The notes beneath the pieces were generated by a model. It did no database searches, was not told where the DNA came from, and worked only from the letters and a program-made list of their open reading frames with translations. Made by a program: the position numbers and the translations under genes. From a virus, in IMG/VR virus record IMGVR_UViG_3300046782_000946, positions 1 through 35,316 of that record: a stretch of DNA of 35,316 nt; one strand, 5' to 3'. This document shows positions 16,070 to 23,570 of this stretch, in pieces; position 1 is the first letter of the stretch; every line of letters begins with the position of its first letter.

Positions 16070-16615
16070 CTATGCTGATATTCGCATGAACGCCAGCCAC
16101 GAGTTGGGTATACTCTCGATCTTCCAACCCTCACCGATCAGACTATTGAGCGCCTGGGTGACCTCGACCGCGGGGTTGTTGTAGTCGTGCCAGCAGATCA
16201 TCCCTCCAGGCCGAACCAGTGCCCTGGCCAATCTGCTCTCGTGGAGGACGGCCTTCTCGCTGTGGTCTCCGTCGATGAATACTGCGTCGCACATCTCGAG
16301 GTCATACTGCTCAATCGTCAGCGAGGGCTGGAGCAGCAGATAGAACCTCGAGTCGTGCATGGCATAGCGCCCCGCGCGGTCTGGTACCTCGCTCCTCTGG
16401 CACTCCAGCGCCGTCTCATAGCCCGAAGGAACGTCGATGCCTATGTATCTCTCGATCGACCCTACATTCTCGAGGATGCGCGAGGCGGTGATCCCTAGAT
16501 TGCAGCCAAACTCAATCACCACCCTCGGGGACACACTGCCGATGAGATCGACCAAGAGCGAGGTCTCCCTCTGGTTGAGGTAGTGGCTGAACGGACCTCG
16601 AGGCAACAGGATCAT
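16070..16615 (-). CDS. Class I SAM-dependent methyltransferase
   Basis: 181 residues, Methyltransf_24-like. Motif I is VVIEFGCNLGITAS (about 32-45). The acidic motif AVFIDGDHSEKAV and the LVRPGGMICWHDY stretch match small sugar or O-methyltransferases of the cephalosporin-hydroxylase/macrocin-methyltransferase type. It overlaps the glycosyltransferase stop by four bases, so the two are coupled. The natural inference is methylation of a sugar or of the product of its partner. The substrate is not shown by the sequence. Confidence 0.8.
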   Translation of the reverse strand: MILLPRGPFSHYLNQRETSLLVDLIGSVSPRVVIEFGCNLGITASRILENVGSIERYIGIDVPSGYETALECQRSEVPDRAGRYAMHDSRFYLLLQPSLTIEQYDLEMCDAVFIDGDHSEKAVLHESRLARALVRPGGMICWHDYNNPAVEVTQALNSLIGEGWKIESIPNSWLAFMRISA

Positions 16616-17784
16616 AACGGACGCCGCTGGGCCATGGCGCTGCGCCAGTCTCCGGGGCTCTCCTGGCGAAGCAGCCTGACCCTGTCGTACCAGCGGGCCT
16701 GCCAGCGCCAGCTCGCCCAGTGGGAGAGCAGGCCATAGACGTTAGGGTGGCCGATCGCGCCGGCGAGGTGGAGTGCGGCAGTGTCGACGCTGATAATCTC
16801 GTCCATGGTCGACATCAGCTCGGCGCACTCTGCGAAGTCCTTGAAGGAGTGGTGGATGACCCCGCAGCACTCCGCCTCATCGGCGCCCTGGGCCTGAACG
16901 CTGTGGATCTCTCCGCCTCCGGAGATCATATCGACCAACTCGTGGAGGGCAATGGAGCGTGGGTAGTCACCCGGAGAGGGCTTACCGACGGACCACGCTA
17001 CTCCGATGCGATAGTCTCGGACGTAGGCCGAGGGGGGAAACTTGAGGTACGGAGCACCGGTCACGCTCTTTGGCGTCACCCCGAGCCGGCGAGGGAGGTG
17101 GAGCATTGGGCAGAAGAAGTCGGCGTCGACCTGCTCTATGTCTTCTGCGGTCTGGCAAAGCTCCTCCGCGGTCCTGCGAAGCTCCGGCGGTACGACGGCG
17201 ACGACCTCTTTATCGAGCTGGGGCGCATAGCGCAGGCACATGATGGTATCGCCAAGACCGTGGGCGTGGAGCAGCATCAACCGACGGTAGGGCTCTCCGC
17301 GCCACGGCCTGAGGCCCAGCGCTAATGCACGCTCGACCTGGGGACGCATGAACGGCTTTGACTGCTCGCACTGCCAGTACTCCTCAAAGCCCTTGTCCCA
17401 GTCGCCGCAGGCGAGCAGGATCATCGCGCGGTTGAACCTGGCCCGCAGCGTCGGGGCAGATCCATACGCGAGGTCGGCCGCCGCGAGGGCATCGTCGAGG
17501 AGGCCTCTCTGGTATGACTCGACGGCCATATTGAACCATTTAAGGTAGTCGCCGATGTAGATGTGGAGGTCGTTCGTCACCTCGCGCCGCCCGACGGCCT
17601 GCCCAGCGTGGGCGACAATAATGCTCTCTGGTACGGAGGCCTTGTGCCCATTTGTACTGCGTACCTCGAGCACCTCACCCCCGAGGGTCAGGCCGCGCCA
17701 GCCGTACTCAGTCTCCTCGTAGGCGATTACCGGATCCATCTTCGGGAGGTCGTCTTCGACAAAAGTGGCGAGCGGGTCTCTCAT
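16612..17784 (-). CDS. TPR-linked glycosyltransferase (GT9/GT41-like)
   Basis: 390 residues. Residues about 80-160 are TPR-like helices (NMAVESYQRGLLDDALAAAD, RARFNRAMILLACGDWDKGFEEY). The C-terminal half resembles heptosyltransferase-type GT-B enzymes found fused to TPRs: HGLGDTIMCLRYAP (175-188), a strand-turn IGVAWSVGKPSP, and a nucleotide-sugar-binding STMDEIISVDTAALHLAGAIG. Its strong AGAGGAGG ribosome binding site follows the capsid paralog by 16 nt. Location between two capsid genes suggests that a virion protein is the acceptor, though a host glycan is possible. Confidence 0.78.
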   Translation of the reverse strand: MRDPLATFVEDDLPKMDPVIAYEETEYGWRGLTLGGEVLEVRSTNGHKASVPESIIVAHAGQAVGRREVTNDLHIYIGDYLKWFNMAVESYQRGLLDDALAAADLAYGSAPTLRARFNRAMILLACGDWDKGFEEYWQCEQSKPFMRPQVERALALGLRPWRGEPYRRLMLLHAHGLGDTIMCLRYAPQLDKEVVAVVPPELRRTAEELCQTAEDIEQVDADFFCPMLHLPRRLGVTPKSVTGAPYLKFPPSAYVRDYRIGVAWSVGKPSPGDYPRSIALHELVDMISGGGEIHSVQAQGADEAECCGVIHHSFKDFAECAELMSTMDEIISVDTAALHLAGAIGHPNVYGLLSHWASWRWQARWYDRVRLLRQESPGDWRSAMAQRRPL

Positions 17785-17800
17785 GGCCTTACCTCCTCTC

Positions 17801-18868
17801 TTACTTCCACGCCGGGGTCAGCCAGGCCACGCCGCGAGGATCGCGAAGCGCCCACGATACCGGCCAGCGGACCTTTATCGCCAGCGTCTCGGTCTGGAAC
17901 AGGCTGCGCTCTGGCCCCGCGGCGCCCGGGAGGCCAGGAGCCGTATCGTCCATCACCAGGGCGGCCGCGCTGGCGACCTCGATCTCCGGGTCTGGGCTGA
18001 TCGCCGAGGCTACGGCCTGCGAGGCTATCGCTATGATGTCGCTCCCCACTGCGCCCGACATGATCGGCTCGATGACCGCATCGTCATCTCCAAGGAAGCG
18101 GGCGGACATTCCGATCACTCTGGCGGAGTTGCCCACCAGGACGTAGGGTCCCTTGCCGCCGACTGCGCTGACCGCACCAATCAGTGTTCCGAGGTCCTCG
18201 AAGTAGGCACCAAATGGATCCGTACTCGCGCTCGGAGTCAGGGCCGCTATGCCGTTGCGGATACCGGCAGGCCTGGCGGCCGTTGCAGGATTTATGTCGA
18301 AGAATGCGGCGTCGATTGCCAGGGCGGCCGAGCGGACCAGGACGTCGCCGATCAACTGCTCCGCGTTAGAACTCTCGACCATCTCTCTGGTGAGCACGCT
18401 GATCCCTGCGACCTTGTGCGGCAGGATCGACTGGGCAGTCGCGGCGAACTGCCTCACGGGGATGGGCTGCCCCTCCGCAACAAAGCTGGCGCCCCCGGCG
18501 GTGGCGACGAACGCTGGGACACCGATCGCCCCGTAGCCGTTCCAGGTCAAGACCAGGCCGCCGGTCATGACGTCTACTGCGGCACTGGCGGCACCGAGCG
18601 CCTCGACGGTGTCCTCCACCCACTTCTGGGCGAGCTCCGCGGCCCAGCCGGTAACGCTGGTCATTGCGGGAGAGGTGGCAGCCCTGGTCGAGATCAGCGT
18701 CGCCAGCGTCTTGTCACTGGGCCACAGGCTTGCGGCGATGTCGTCGACCCTCGCTCGCTTGAGCTGAGAGAGGACCCTCGCCGTCACCATGCGGCGGAAC
18801 AGGTTGCCCTCTGGGATATCGAGGGCTGGCTCTTGCTGCTGCTTGCGGAAGGGGAGCGGACTAGTCAT
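17801..18868 (-). CDS. Second HK97-fold capsid protein (paralog)
   Basis: 355 residues without a protease or scaffold domain. It shares with the major capsid protein the blocks SPAMTSVTGWAAELA, FVAEGQPIPVRQ, INPAT..RPAG..NG.AA and RSLFQTETLAI, in the same order, so the two are full-length homologs of the capsid domain. It lies next to the large terminase. It could be a minor capsid subunit, a penton or decoration variant, or the acceptor of the following glycosyltransferase. No decay is visible. Confidence 0.85.
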   Translation of the reverse strand: MTSPLPFRKQQQEPALDIPEGNLFRRMVTARVLSQLKRARVDDIAASLWPSDKTLATLISTRAATSPAMTSVTGWAAELAQKWVEDTVEALGAASAAVDVMTGGLVLTWNGYGAIGVPAFVATAGGASFVAEGQPIPVRQFAATAQSILPHKVAGISVLTREMVESSNAEQLIGDVLVRSAALAIDAAFFDINPATAARPAGIRNGIAALTPSASTDPFGAYFEDLGTLIGAVSAVGGKGPYVLVGNSARVIGMSARFLGDDDAVIEPIMSGAVGSDIIAIASQAVASAISPDPEIEVASAAALVMDDTAPGLPGAAGPERSLFQTETLAIKVRWPVSWALRDPRGVAWLTPAWK

Positions 18869-18880
18869 GGCTCTGGGTCC

Positions 18881-20482
18881 TCATGCGATCATGGTACTTA
18901 TGTCGAACTCCACCTGTCTCTCCTTGATTGCGCCCGCGGAGAGGGCCATCGCCATCGCCACGAGCGCGTCAATGCGGGAGCGGTACTTTGAGTTGCTCTT
19001 ATCGAACTTCCTGCCACCGGCCGGGTCCCTCTGCACGATTGCGTTGTTCGCGCACCAGGTCAGCACTGGGTGGAGGCCGTGCCTGAGCTTCCGCTGGACC
19101 ACCAGTCGCTCTACGACGTCGACGGCAGGGGTCATATCCTTGAAGCCCTGGCCGTGCTCTATCAGCGGCACGCGGCAGCCAATCTGATCGAGCTCGCGCT
19201 TCAGCTCGGCCATCCTCCAGCGGTCAAACGCGAGACCCATTATCTGGTTCTGGCCGTTGACCTCCGCAATCTTCCTTGCGATCGCCCTCGGGTCCGTTGC
19301 AACGCCGGAGGGGATGATCAGGTCCTGCCTGGCCCACACCTCGTACGGGACACCGTCCTCGTCGCCCTTCTCCTTCAGGTTGCCGGGGACCCACACCCAA
19401 GGCTTGACGTGCCACGTACCGGTATCGTCCTGGCGCACGATCACCAGTGCGGAGAGGTCTCTCGTGCTGCCGATATCGAGGCCGGCAAACACCTTCATGC
19501 CGGGCTCGATGATTGGGACATCTCCGCACGCCTTCCACGACATCGGCTCCATGAACCGAGCCTCTGCGGCCACCCGCTGGTTGAGGATCAGGTTGCGGAA
19601 GGCGTTCTCCTGGGTCGGCATCCGCTGGGCCTGGGAGGCCAGTCGCTTCACGTCTTCGAGACTGCGGAAGTCCCCCAGCGCGGGGTTGGCCATCTCCCAG
19701 GTGTCCCTGTCCCACGGGTCTGCGTCCTCTGGCGCAGAGAATAGCGTGAGATGGAAGCTCTTGTCGGATATCTCTCCCGAGTTGACCTTCTGGCCGTAGT
19801 CGATAAGGTGTGACAGCGGGGCATAGGAGTCGGCGGCCTGGGTCGAGATCACCAGCAGCAGGGGCTCCTTCCTCGCACCCATGGCGCTGTCCATGGCGTC
19901 ATACAGCTCCCGATTGGAGGCCTGACCAAGCTCGTCGTAGACGACGAACGAGGGGCTCAGACCCATCTTGGTCTTCGCCTCTGCGGTCAGGGTACAGTAC
20001 ACACTACCGTTATAGAGGTCCTGGATGTCCTTTACGAACTTCTGGGTATTGGTCCGCGCAGTGAGGTATGCGCTCTGCTGGATCATCGCCTCCATCTCGT
20101 GGAATATCTTGGAGGCCTGGAAGCGGTCGTTCGCGCAGGCGTAGACCTCGCCGCGGTTCTCTGCCTCAGGGCCGGAGAGGTGGCAGAGCGCGAGCCCCGC
20201 CGCGATCTGGGTCTTACCGTTCTTCCTCCCCATCGACAGGACCGCGGTCCTCACCGTGCGGAGGTCTGAGTTATTCGTGCGGTAGACCTGGCGAATGAAC
20301 TTCTTCTGCCAGGGGCGAAGGCTGAGCTTCTTGCCGACCTCGCTGCCGGAGGTAATGGTGAGGTCCTCGAGGAATGCCATGACCCTCTCGGCCCTGGTCA
20401 ACCCTGCGGCGTCCCACGGGTTATTCCGCTTTGGCGCCGAGCGCTTGCTCAGCGGCTTTGCACCTATACCTCGCAGGCCCAT
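18881..20482 (-). CDS. terL: Terminase large subunit
   Basis: 533 residues, HK97-type (Terminase_1). The ATPase has LSMGRKNGKTQIAAGLAL as Walker A (about 82-99) and FVVYDE as Walker B (Asp183, Glu184). The RNase H-like nuclease has FAGLDIGSTRDLSALVIV and a late acidic IDALVAMAMAL. It packages DNA into the prohead through the portal. The small terminase subunit is not obvious; it may be one of the unassigned genes at 20486-21732. The stop is 12 nt before the capsid paralog start. Confidence 0.93.
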   Translation of the reverse strand: MGLRGIGAKPLSKRSAPKRNNPWDAAGLTRAERVMAFLEDLTITSGSEVGKKLSLRPWQKKFIRQVYRTNNSDLRTVRTAVLSMGRKNGKTQIAAGLALCHLSGPEAENRGEVYACANDRFQASKIFHEMEAMIQQSAYLTARTNTQKFVKDIQDLYNGSVYCTLTAEAKTKMGLSPSFVVYDELGQASNRELYDAMDSAMGARKEPLLLVISTQAADSYAPLSHLIDYGQKVNSGEISDKSFHLTLFSAPEDADPWDRDTWEMANPALGDFRSLEDVKRLASQAQRMPTQENAFRNLILNQRVAAEARFMEPMSWKACGDVPIIEPGMKVFAGLDIGSTRDLSALVIVRQDDTGTWHVKPWVWVPGNLKEKGDEDGVPYEVWARQDLIIPSGVATDPRAIARKIAEVNGQNQIMGLAFDRWRMAELKRELDQIGCRVPLIEHGQGFKDMTPAVDVVERLVVQRKLRHGLHPVLTWCANNAIVQRDPAGGRKFDKSNSKYRSRIDALVAMAMALSAGAIKERQVEFDISTMIA

Positions 20483-20485
20483 TGC

Positions 20486-20938
20486 TTACTCACCGCCCTG
20501 CCGCTTCTCTCTCAAGACGGCGAGGCGCTCCATTAAGACCACAGGCAGGGCCATCTTGGACATGATGTCGATTAACTCATCCAGGTCGCCGGGGCTCCAG
20601 TCGAGCGAGGTGAAGTTATTCTCGGTCCAGTGGTGGTAGCCGTCGCATGAGAAGGTGGCGAAAGACTTTGCCCCGACCCTCCTGCCAGTGGAGCCGAGCA
20701 GAGCCAGGTGGCTGGAGGCCTCGATATTGATCTCTCCCGTCGGCTCAAAGTACACTGTCTTGGTACACGGGACTCCGAGCCCCTCTATAGTCGGTGAGTG
20801 ACCGAGTGAGTGAATAGTGCCCTGACCTGTGACGATAACTCGGTTAGAGTCGACCTCGCCCAGGGCCACGGTGGACCGGCAGGGGAGCGTCACCCATGGG
20901 GCGTCGCCGTGGGCGCAGTTCCAAGGAATGATCGGCAC
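20486..20938 (-). CDS. Unrecognised protein upstream of terL
   Basis: 150 residues. I start it at the GTG that follows AGAGGAGG; the frame is open for 75 codons upstream but without codon support. The N-terminal 90 residues are beta-rich (IPWNCAHGDAPWVTLPCRS, VIVTGQGTIHSLGHSPTIEG, KTVYFEPTGEINIEASSH). The C-terminus is a helix ending basic (ERLAVLREKRQGGE). It ends three bases before the TerL start region. Small terminase is the expected function here, but the N-terminal part lacks the usual helix-turn-helix, so I leave it unnamed. Confidence 0.7.
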   Translation of the reverse strand: MPIIPWNCAHGDAPWVTLPCRSTVALGEVDSNRVIVTGQGTIHSLGHSPTIEGLGVPCTKTVYFEPTGEINIEASSHLALLGSTGRRVGAKSFATFSCDGYHHWTENNFTSLDWSPGDLDELIDIMSKMALPVVLMERLAVLREKRQGGE

Positions 20939-21135
20939 GGGACCTCCTCTAGGTTTGGCCGGCGCCCGACCGGAAAGGTTAACGGTACGTCGCCGGCCTG
21001 CGAGCTGTTGTTTCCATGCTGCATTTGAGTCAATAGGGCCACCACCTGCTCGCTGGGCAACCCGTATTGACCTATCGTCAAACGGAGAGCTCGGGAGAGT
21101 AAACCAGGAGGAAAACCCTGCCCGAGCCTCCCCAC
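20890..21135 (-). CDS. Doubtful small open frame upstream of the 150-aa gene
   Basis: An 81-codon frame from a GTG. The middle (SRALRLTIGQYGLPSEQVVALLTQ, split by a helix break) reads like a real helical segment, but the last 25 residues overlap the next gene, and no strong ribosome binding site precedes any start. It fills an otherwise empty 234-nt gap. It could be a small DNA-binding or terminase-related protein, or chance. Confidence 0.28.
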   Translation of the reverse strand: MGRLGQGFPPGLLSRALRLTIGQYGLPSEQVVALLTQMQHGNNSSQAGDVPLTFPVGRRPNLEEVPCRSFLGTAPTATPHG

Positions 21136-21172
21136 CTATGCGGAAAGGGGGCCCCAACCGCACCGGCAGGGA

Positions 21173-21532
21173 TCATCTGCCCTTCTTAGAAGGGGTCGGC
21201 ACCGGGCCAGTTGGAATAGCGAATACGAACCATCCTGTCGTTGGGGTCCAGCCGTACTTGACTTCCCACCCCGGGGCGGCAGGGACGTCGGGCTTCGGAG
21301 GGGGATTGCCCCATCCCCACGGCGGCTCAGCGATCGGGACGGTAGGAAACTCTTCACCCGCACCGCCCCAAGTCCCCGGAGGAGGCTCTGACGGAGGCTG
21401 CTCCGGCCACTGCCCGGTACCGGGGTTCCATCCTGCGATCGGAAGGGTGGGACGAGGATCGCCCGGCCCCCAGATTACGAGGTCTCCCGGCACGGCGGCA
21501 ATCGGTGAGTCACTCTTTGCGTAGTAAGCCAT
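21173..21532 (-). CDS. Pro/Trp/Gly-rich small protein
   Basis: 119 residues with 25% or more proline and repeated P-P-x-x-W/G turns (GWNPGTGQWP, PPWGWGNPPPKP, YGWTPTTGWFVFA). No long helices are possible. An AAGGAG ribosome binding site sits eight bases before the ATG. The WxPxTGxW patches resemble short repeats of cell-wall or tail-fibre proteins, but no family is recognised. It belongs to the start of the late operon. Confidence 0.6.
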   Translation of the reverse strand: MAYYAKSDSPIAAVPGDLVIWGPGDPRPTLPIAGWNPGTGQWPEQPPSEPPPGTWGGAGEEFPTVPIAEPPWGWGNPPPKPDVPAAPGWEVKYGWTPTTGWFVFAIPTGPVPTPSKKGR

Positions 21533-21582
21533 TCCTATTCTCCTTGCGAGCCTTTATCGGTACCGCACCACTGTGGCTCAAG

Positions 21583-21732
21583 CTACGTGAGCGGGCCGTC
21601 ATGATGGAAAAGTCGTAGCGAAGGGATATCATCCACGATACCCTCCCTACCCTCTCCGGTAGCAGCGTCAGCCGCGGGGAAGCCTTCCTCCTCCGTTTCA
21701 TGTGCGGGGCTCTCACCCGCTGCAACGCCCAT
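21583..21732 (-). CDS. Possible small acidic protein
   Basis: 49 codons, with an acidic N-terminal half (GESPAHETEEEGFPAAD) and the end LRLFHHDGPLT. A stop codon lies just upstream, so the ATG is the only start. Only a weak GGGGC ribosome binding site is seen. Its codons are better than those of the alternative frame on this strand. It would be the first gene after the repeat-rich gap. Confidence 0.35.
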   Translation of the reverse strand: MGVAAGESPAHETEEEGFPAADAATGEGREGIVDDIPSLRLFHHDGPLT

Positions 21733-21813
21733 TGAGGCTGCAGCCCCGGTTCCTGCGTCTCTGCGGCCCTAAACCGCTACCGTACCCTATTGAACCAAAC
21801 TCGATAGGAAATC

Positions 21814-21837
21814 TTCGGTAGGATCAATCCTACCGAA
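21814..21837. repeat. Perfect inverted repeat, 11-bp arms
   Basis: TTCGGTAGGAT and its reverse complement are separated by CA. The near-absence of a loop favours a dimeric protein-binding site over an RNA hairpin. The arm ends in TAGGAT, the same core as the CTCGATAGGA copies around it, so one protein may bind all of them. Confidence 0.8.
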
Positions 21838-21987
21838 ATCAGGGGGTTAGAAAAATCTTCTACGAGTTTTTTGGCCGTAGAATGAGGAAAACGATCCTAT
21901 CGAGGCCGCACACTTAGCAGACTTTTCGTTCGAAATTCTCGTTATAAATCAATAACTTAGTTGAAAAAGATTTGTAGATTTTTTCGC

Positions 21988-22001
21988 GCCGCCGCGGCGG
22001 C
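21988..22001. repeat. 14-bp perfect GC palindrome in an AT-rich setting
   Basis: GCCGCCGCGGCGGC is its own reverse complement and is flanked by TTTTTCGC and CCAAAA. The sharp GC island inside an AT-rich tract is the kind of local structure seen at DNA-processing sites, but function is not shown. Confidence 0.6.
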
Positions 22002-22039
22002 CAAAATGCCGGAGTCAATTTTTTCGCTATCCCCCCCAC

Positions 22040-22076
22040 CCGTAGAAGGATATTCTGGACCGTAGAAGGATATTCT
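22040..22076. repeat. Tandem 17-bp direct repeat with 20-bp period
   Basis: CCGTAGAAGGATATTCT occurs twice, at 22040-22056 and 22060-22076, separated by three bases. A 20-bp period places both copies on nearly the same DNA face (about two turns). A truncated relative, GCCGTAGAAT, lies at 21874-21883. Likely protein-binding iterons. Confidence 0.8.
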
Positions 22077-22118
22077 CCGCCTGGCTACCCCGATAGGATT
22101 GATCCTAACGATCTAATT

Positions 22119-22142
22119 TCCTATCGAGATTACTCGATAGGA
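22119..22142. repeat. Inverted pair of CTCGATAGGA elements
   Basis: TCCTATCGAG and CTCGATAGGA form perfect 10-bp arms around ATTA. This is the most symmetric pair of the repeated element in the region and a good candidate for a dimer operator. It lies 50 nt downstream of the HNH gene end. Confidence 0.75.
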
Positions 22143-22173
22143 TTATCCCTAGCGATCCATCTTTCCCTATTCG

Positions 22174-22521
22174 TTATCCTTGTCCTCTATCTCGATAGAC
22201 AGGGTGGCGAGGGTCTATAGGCCATCCACTCTCGTCACAGTCAAGGCCGTAGCCGCGTATCTCCTCTATCCGCTTCCTTCTATCGTGACAGTCTGTGCAG
22301 AGAGACTGTAGAGAGCCTAGGACAAAGAGATTATAGCTTCCCCTGTGAGGCTCTACATGGTCGACTACTCTAGCGGCCACTACTAGACCCCTATCCTCGC
22401 ACATCCTGCATAGGGGCTCGATCCTAAGCTGGTATCTCCTGCGCCTCTTCCAGGCCTGAGTATCATACCAGGGCTTGACCTTCTTCCTATAGTCGGACCA
22501 CCACCTAGCGGCCTCACTCAT
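22174..22521 (-). CDS. HNH endonuclease (terminase-associated type)
   Basis: 115 residues with the treble-clef HNH layout: Cys38 and Cys41 (LCRMC), VVDHVEPHRG (His55, His59), then LQSLCTDCHDRRKR (Cys75, Cys78, His79). Small HNH proteins beside the terminase in HK97-like phages nick DNA together with the terminase during cos cleavage and packaging. The ATG overlaps the end of the upstream 53-codon gene. The repeat-rich region follows directly. Confidence 0.88.
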   Translation of the reverse strand: MSEAARWWSDYRKKVKPWYDTQAWKRRRRYQLRIEPLCRMCEDRGLVVAARVVDHVEPHRGSYNLFVLGSLQSLCTDCHDRRKRIEEIRGYGLDCDESGWPIDPRHPVYRDRGQG

Positions 22522-22675
22522 CCTTCACCTCATTGGTGGTCCAGCTGGAGAAGACGTCTCCAGGCTTAAGCTGAACCACACTTTTACCCTCGCGCAAGAC
22601 CTCTTTCATAGGCGCTCTAGGCAGCCTCTCCATCTTTGGTATGCGAAGAGTAGGGACCCTTATCGTTACATACAT
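22514..22675 (-). CDS. Small basic protein upstream of the HNH gene
   Basis: 53 codons: a beta-strand-like start (MYVTIRVPTLRIPKMERLP), then KSVVQLKPGDVFSSWTTNEV. The stop overlaps the HNH start by eight bases, which implies coupled translation. No family is recognised. The coding case rests on the coupling and the even codon use. Confidence 0.5.
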   Translation of the reverse strand: MYVTIRVPTLRIPKMERLPRAPMKEVLREGKSVVQLKPGDVFSSWTTNEVKDE

Positions 22676-22676
22676 C

Positions 22677-22749
22677 CTAGCAGTCCTTGCCCTTGCAGAT
22701 TGACGGTTGCCTCGGCGGGTAGGGCTGAAGCGGCTCTACTCGCGAGTCA
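22677..22749 (-). other. +1-frame tail of the 57-aa membrane protein (Pro-rich, Cys-containing)
   Basis: Past the CGC TGA stop of the membrane protein, the +1 frame stays open for 24 codons and ends PLQPYPPRQPSICKGKDC. The same tail, PLQPYPPRPPPICKPC, follows another two-TM microprotein at 34.8 kb, also in +1 frame and also after TTCGCTGAC. Most differences between the two copies in the shared PLQPYPPR part are synonymous in this frame, which says it is translated. Either a +1 frameshift at TGAC or a TTG restart upstream could express it. Confidence 0.5.
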
Positions 22750-22920
22750 GCGAAAGTTTGGTACGAGCCCAAATAGCGATAAGATACCTACGATGACCAA
22801 AATCACAACAATGATCATCAAGCCCTTGCCGAGGAAGCCCTCCTCTGGATTGACGTTCATCCAGAACTTCAGCATGAGTGCAATGAGAATGATGACTGCT
22901 GCGGCGACTAGAAAATACAT
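22747..22920 (-). CDS. Two-TM microprotein with a conserved +1-frame tail
   Basis: 57 residues. TM1 is about 2-19 (FLVAAAVIILIALMLKF), the loop is MNVNPEEGFLGKG, and TM2 is about 34-53 (LMIIVVILVIVGILSLFGLV). A GAGGAG ribosome binding site lies six bases before the ATG. The size and topology fit a class II holin or a small inner-membrane subunit. It lies between the NusG-like and HNH genes. A similar architecture is encoded at 34888-35064. Confidence 0.6.
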   Translation of the reverse strand: MYFLVAAAVIILIALMLKFWMNVNPEEGFLGKGLMIIVVILVIVGILSLFGLVPNFR

Positions 22921-23024
22921 GACGAACTCCTCGTGGTTCGCATACTCCGACTGGTCCCGGTCAGCGGAACGATCAGAATTAGAGCGAGACTTATGGGGCT
23001 TGTTATTGGTTCTTGTTACTGCCT

Positions 23025-23522
23025 CTAGGCAGCCGCCAAGTCTTGCTCGCTATACCACGACGAAGCCTCGCCACCAAATAGACTCGTAGAGACCTTGACT
23101 CGCTCGCCGCGGACCTCACCACACATACCGATGTGACCAGACAGGACGCCAGACAGAATTACGACTCTACCGCCAGTAGCGAGCTTGGGGATGACCCTTG
23201 GCGCCGGGATAAAGCCGCTAGACTCACTCGAGCGCAATTTCTCGACTATATCATCAAGGCGGTTGCTCGTAGCCTGACCGCCTGCCCCCATGACGACTCC
23301 GGTGATTCCCTCAACTCCTAATAACCGATAGAACTGGCGAGACCTGACGAACAGGTAGCAGGGATATAGCGGTCTCGCTATAGTCCTCCTGCGGTGAGTC
23401 CTCTTGTCAACTATCCTCTCCCTGAACCTGGGCCAGTAGCTCTCCAGCCCTCTGGAGCAGAGGCGCTCGCCTACTACCCTCTCGTGATTGGCTAATACCC
23501 TAGCGACGATCCACTCTGCCAT
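23025..23522 (-). CDS. NusG/RfaH-like transcription antiterminator
   Basis: 165 residues from the ATG after GAGGCGG; a GTG four codons earlier is the alternative. The NGN domain (about 1-95) has EWIVARVLANHERVVGERL and the diagnostic RPLYPCYLFVR. The C-terminal KOW domain has GGRVVILSGVLSGHIGMCGEV. NusG paralogs bind RNA polymerase and suppress pausing and termination on target operons. Being first in the minus-strand late operon of about 23 kb, it is well placed to make polymerase read through it. Tandem repeats lie in its leader. Confidence 0.85.
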   Translation of the reverse strand: MAEWIVARVLANHERVVGERLCSRGLESYWPRFRERIVDKRTHRRRTIARPLYPCYLFVRSRQFYRLLGVEGITGVVMGAGGQATSNRLDDIVEKLRSSESSGFIPAPRVIPKLATGGRVVILSGVLSGHIGMCGEVRGERVKVSTSLFGGEASSWYSEQDLAAA

Positions 23523-23534
23523 TCCGCCTCGCAC

Positions 23535-23570
23535 TTTTCGCTAGAAACCGGGGACATTTTCGCTAGAAAC
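23535..23570 (-). repeat. Tandem 14-bp repeat in the leader of the NusG-like gene
   Basis: GTTTCTAGCGAAAA (minus strand) occurs twice with a 22-bp period (23557-23570, 23535-23548) between the predicted promoter and the NusG-like start. It could be an operator or an RNA/non-template-strand loading site comparable in role to ops for RfaH, though it does not look like ops in sequence. Confidence 0.7.

Larger units (their letters stand above)
21733..22173. other. Repeat-rich, AT-rich non-coding region (candidate cos/operator/origin region)
   Basis: No credible gene in about 440 nt, while everything around is tightly packed. It has several copies of CTCGATAGGA in both orientations (21800-21809; reverse 21895-21904; reverse 22119-22128; 22133-22142; a partial copy 22191-22198), a related perfect inverted repeat, a 20-bp-period tandem repeat, a 14-bp GC palindrome and AT-rich runs. 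It sits between HNH endonuclease and terminase genes, where cos sites often lie in HK97-like phages. It would also contain the late promoter. Confidence 0.65.

Noticed and set aside
17765-18991. A 408-codon plus-strand frame opposite the capsid paralog
   Set aside because: Antisense shadow; the minus-strand frame has clear homology to the main capsid protein.
20939-21163. 75-codon upstream extension of the 150-aa gene before terL
   Set aside because: No start signal; the GTG downstream of AGAGGAGG is far better supported.
20829-21524. Plus-strand frame across the genes upstream of terL
   Set aside because: Pro/Gly-rich shadow of the Pro-rich minus-strand gene; opposite to the operon.
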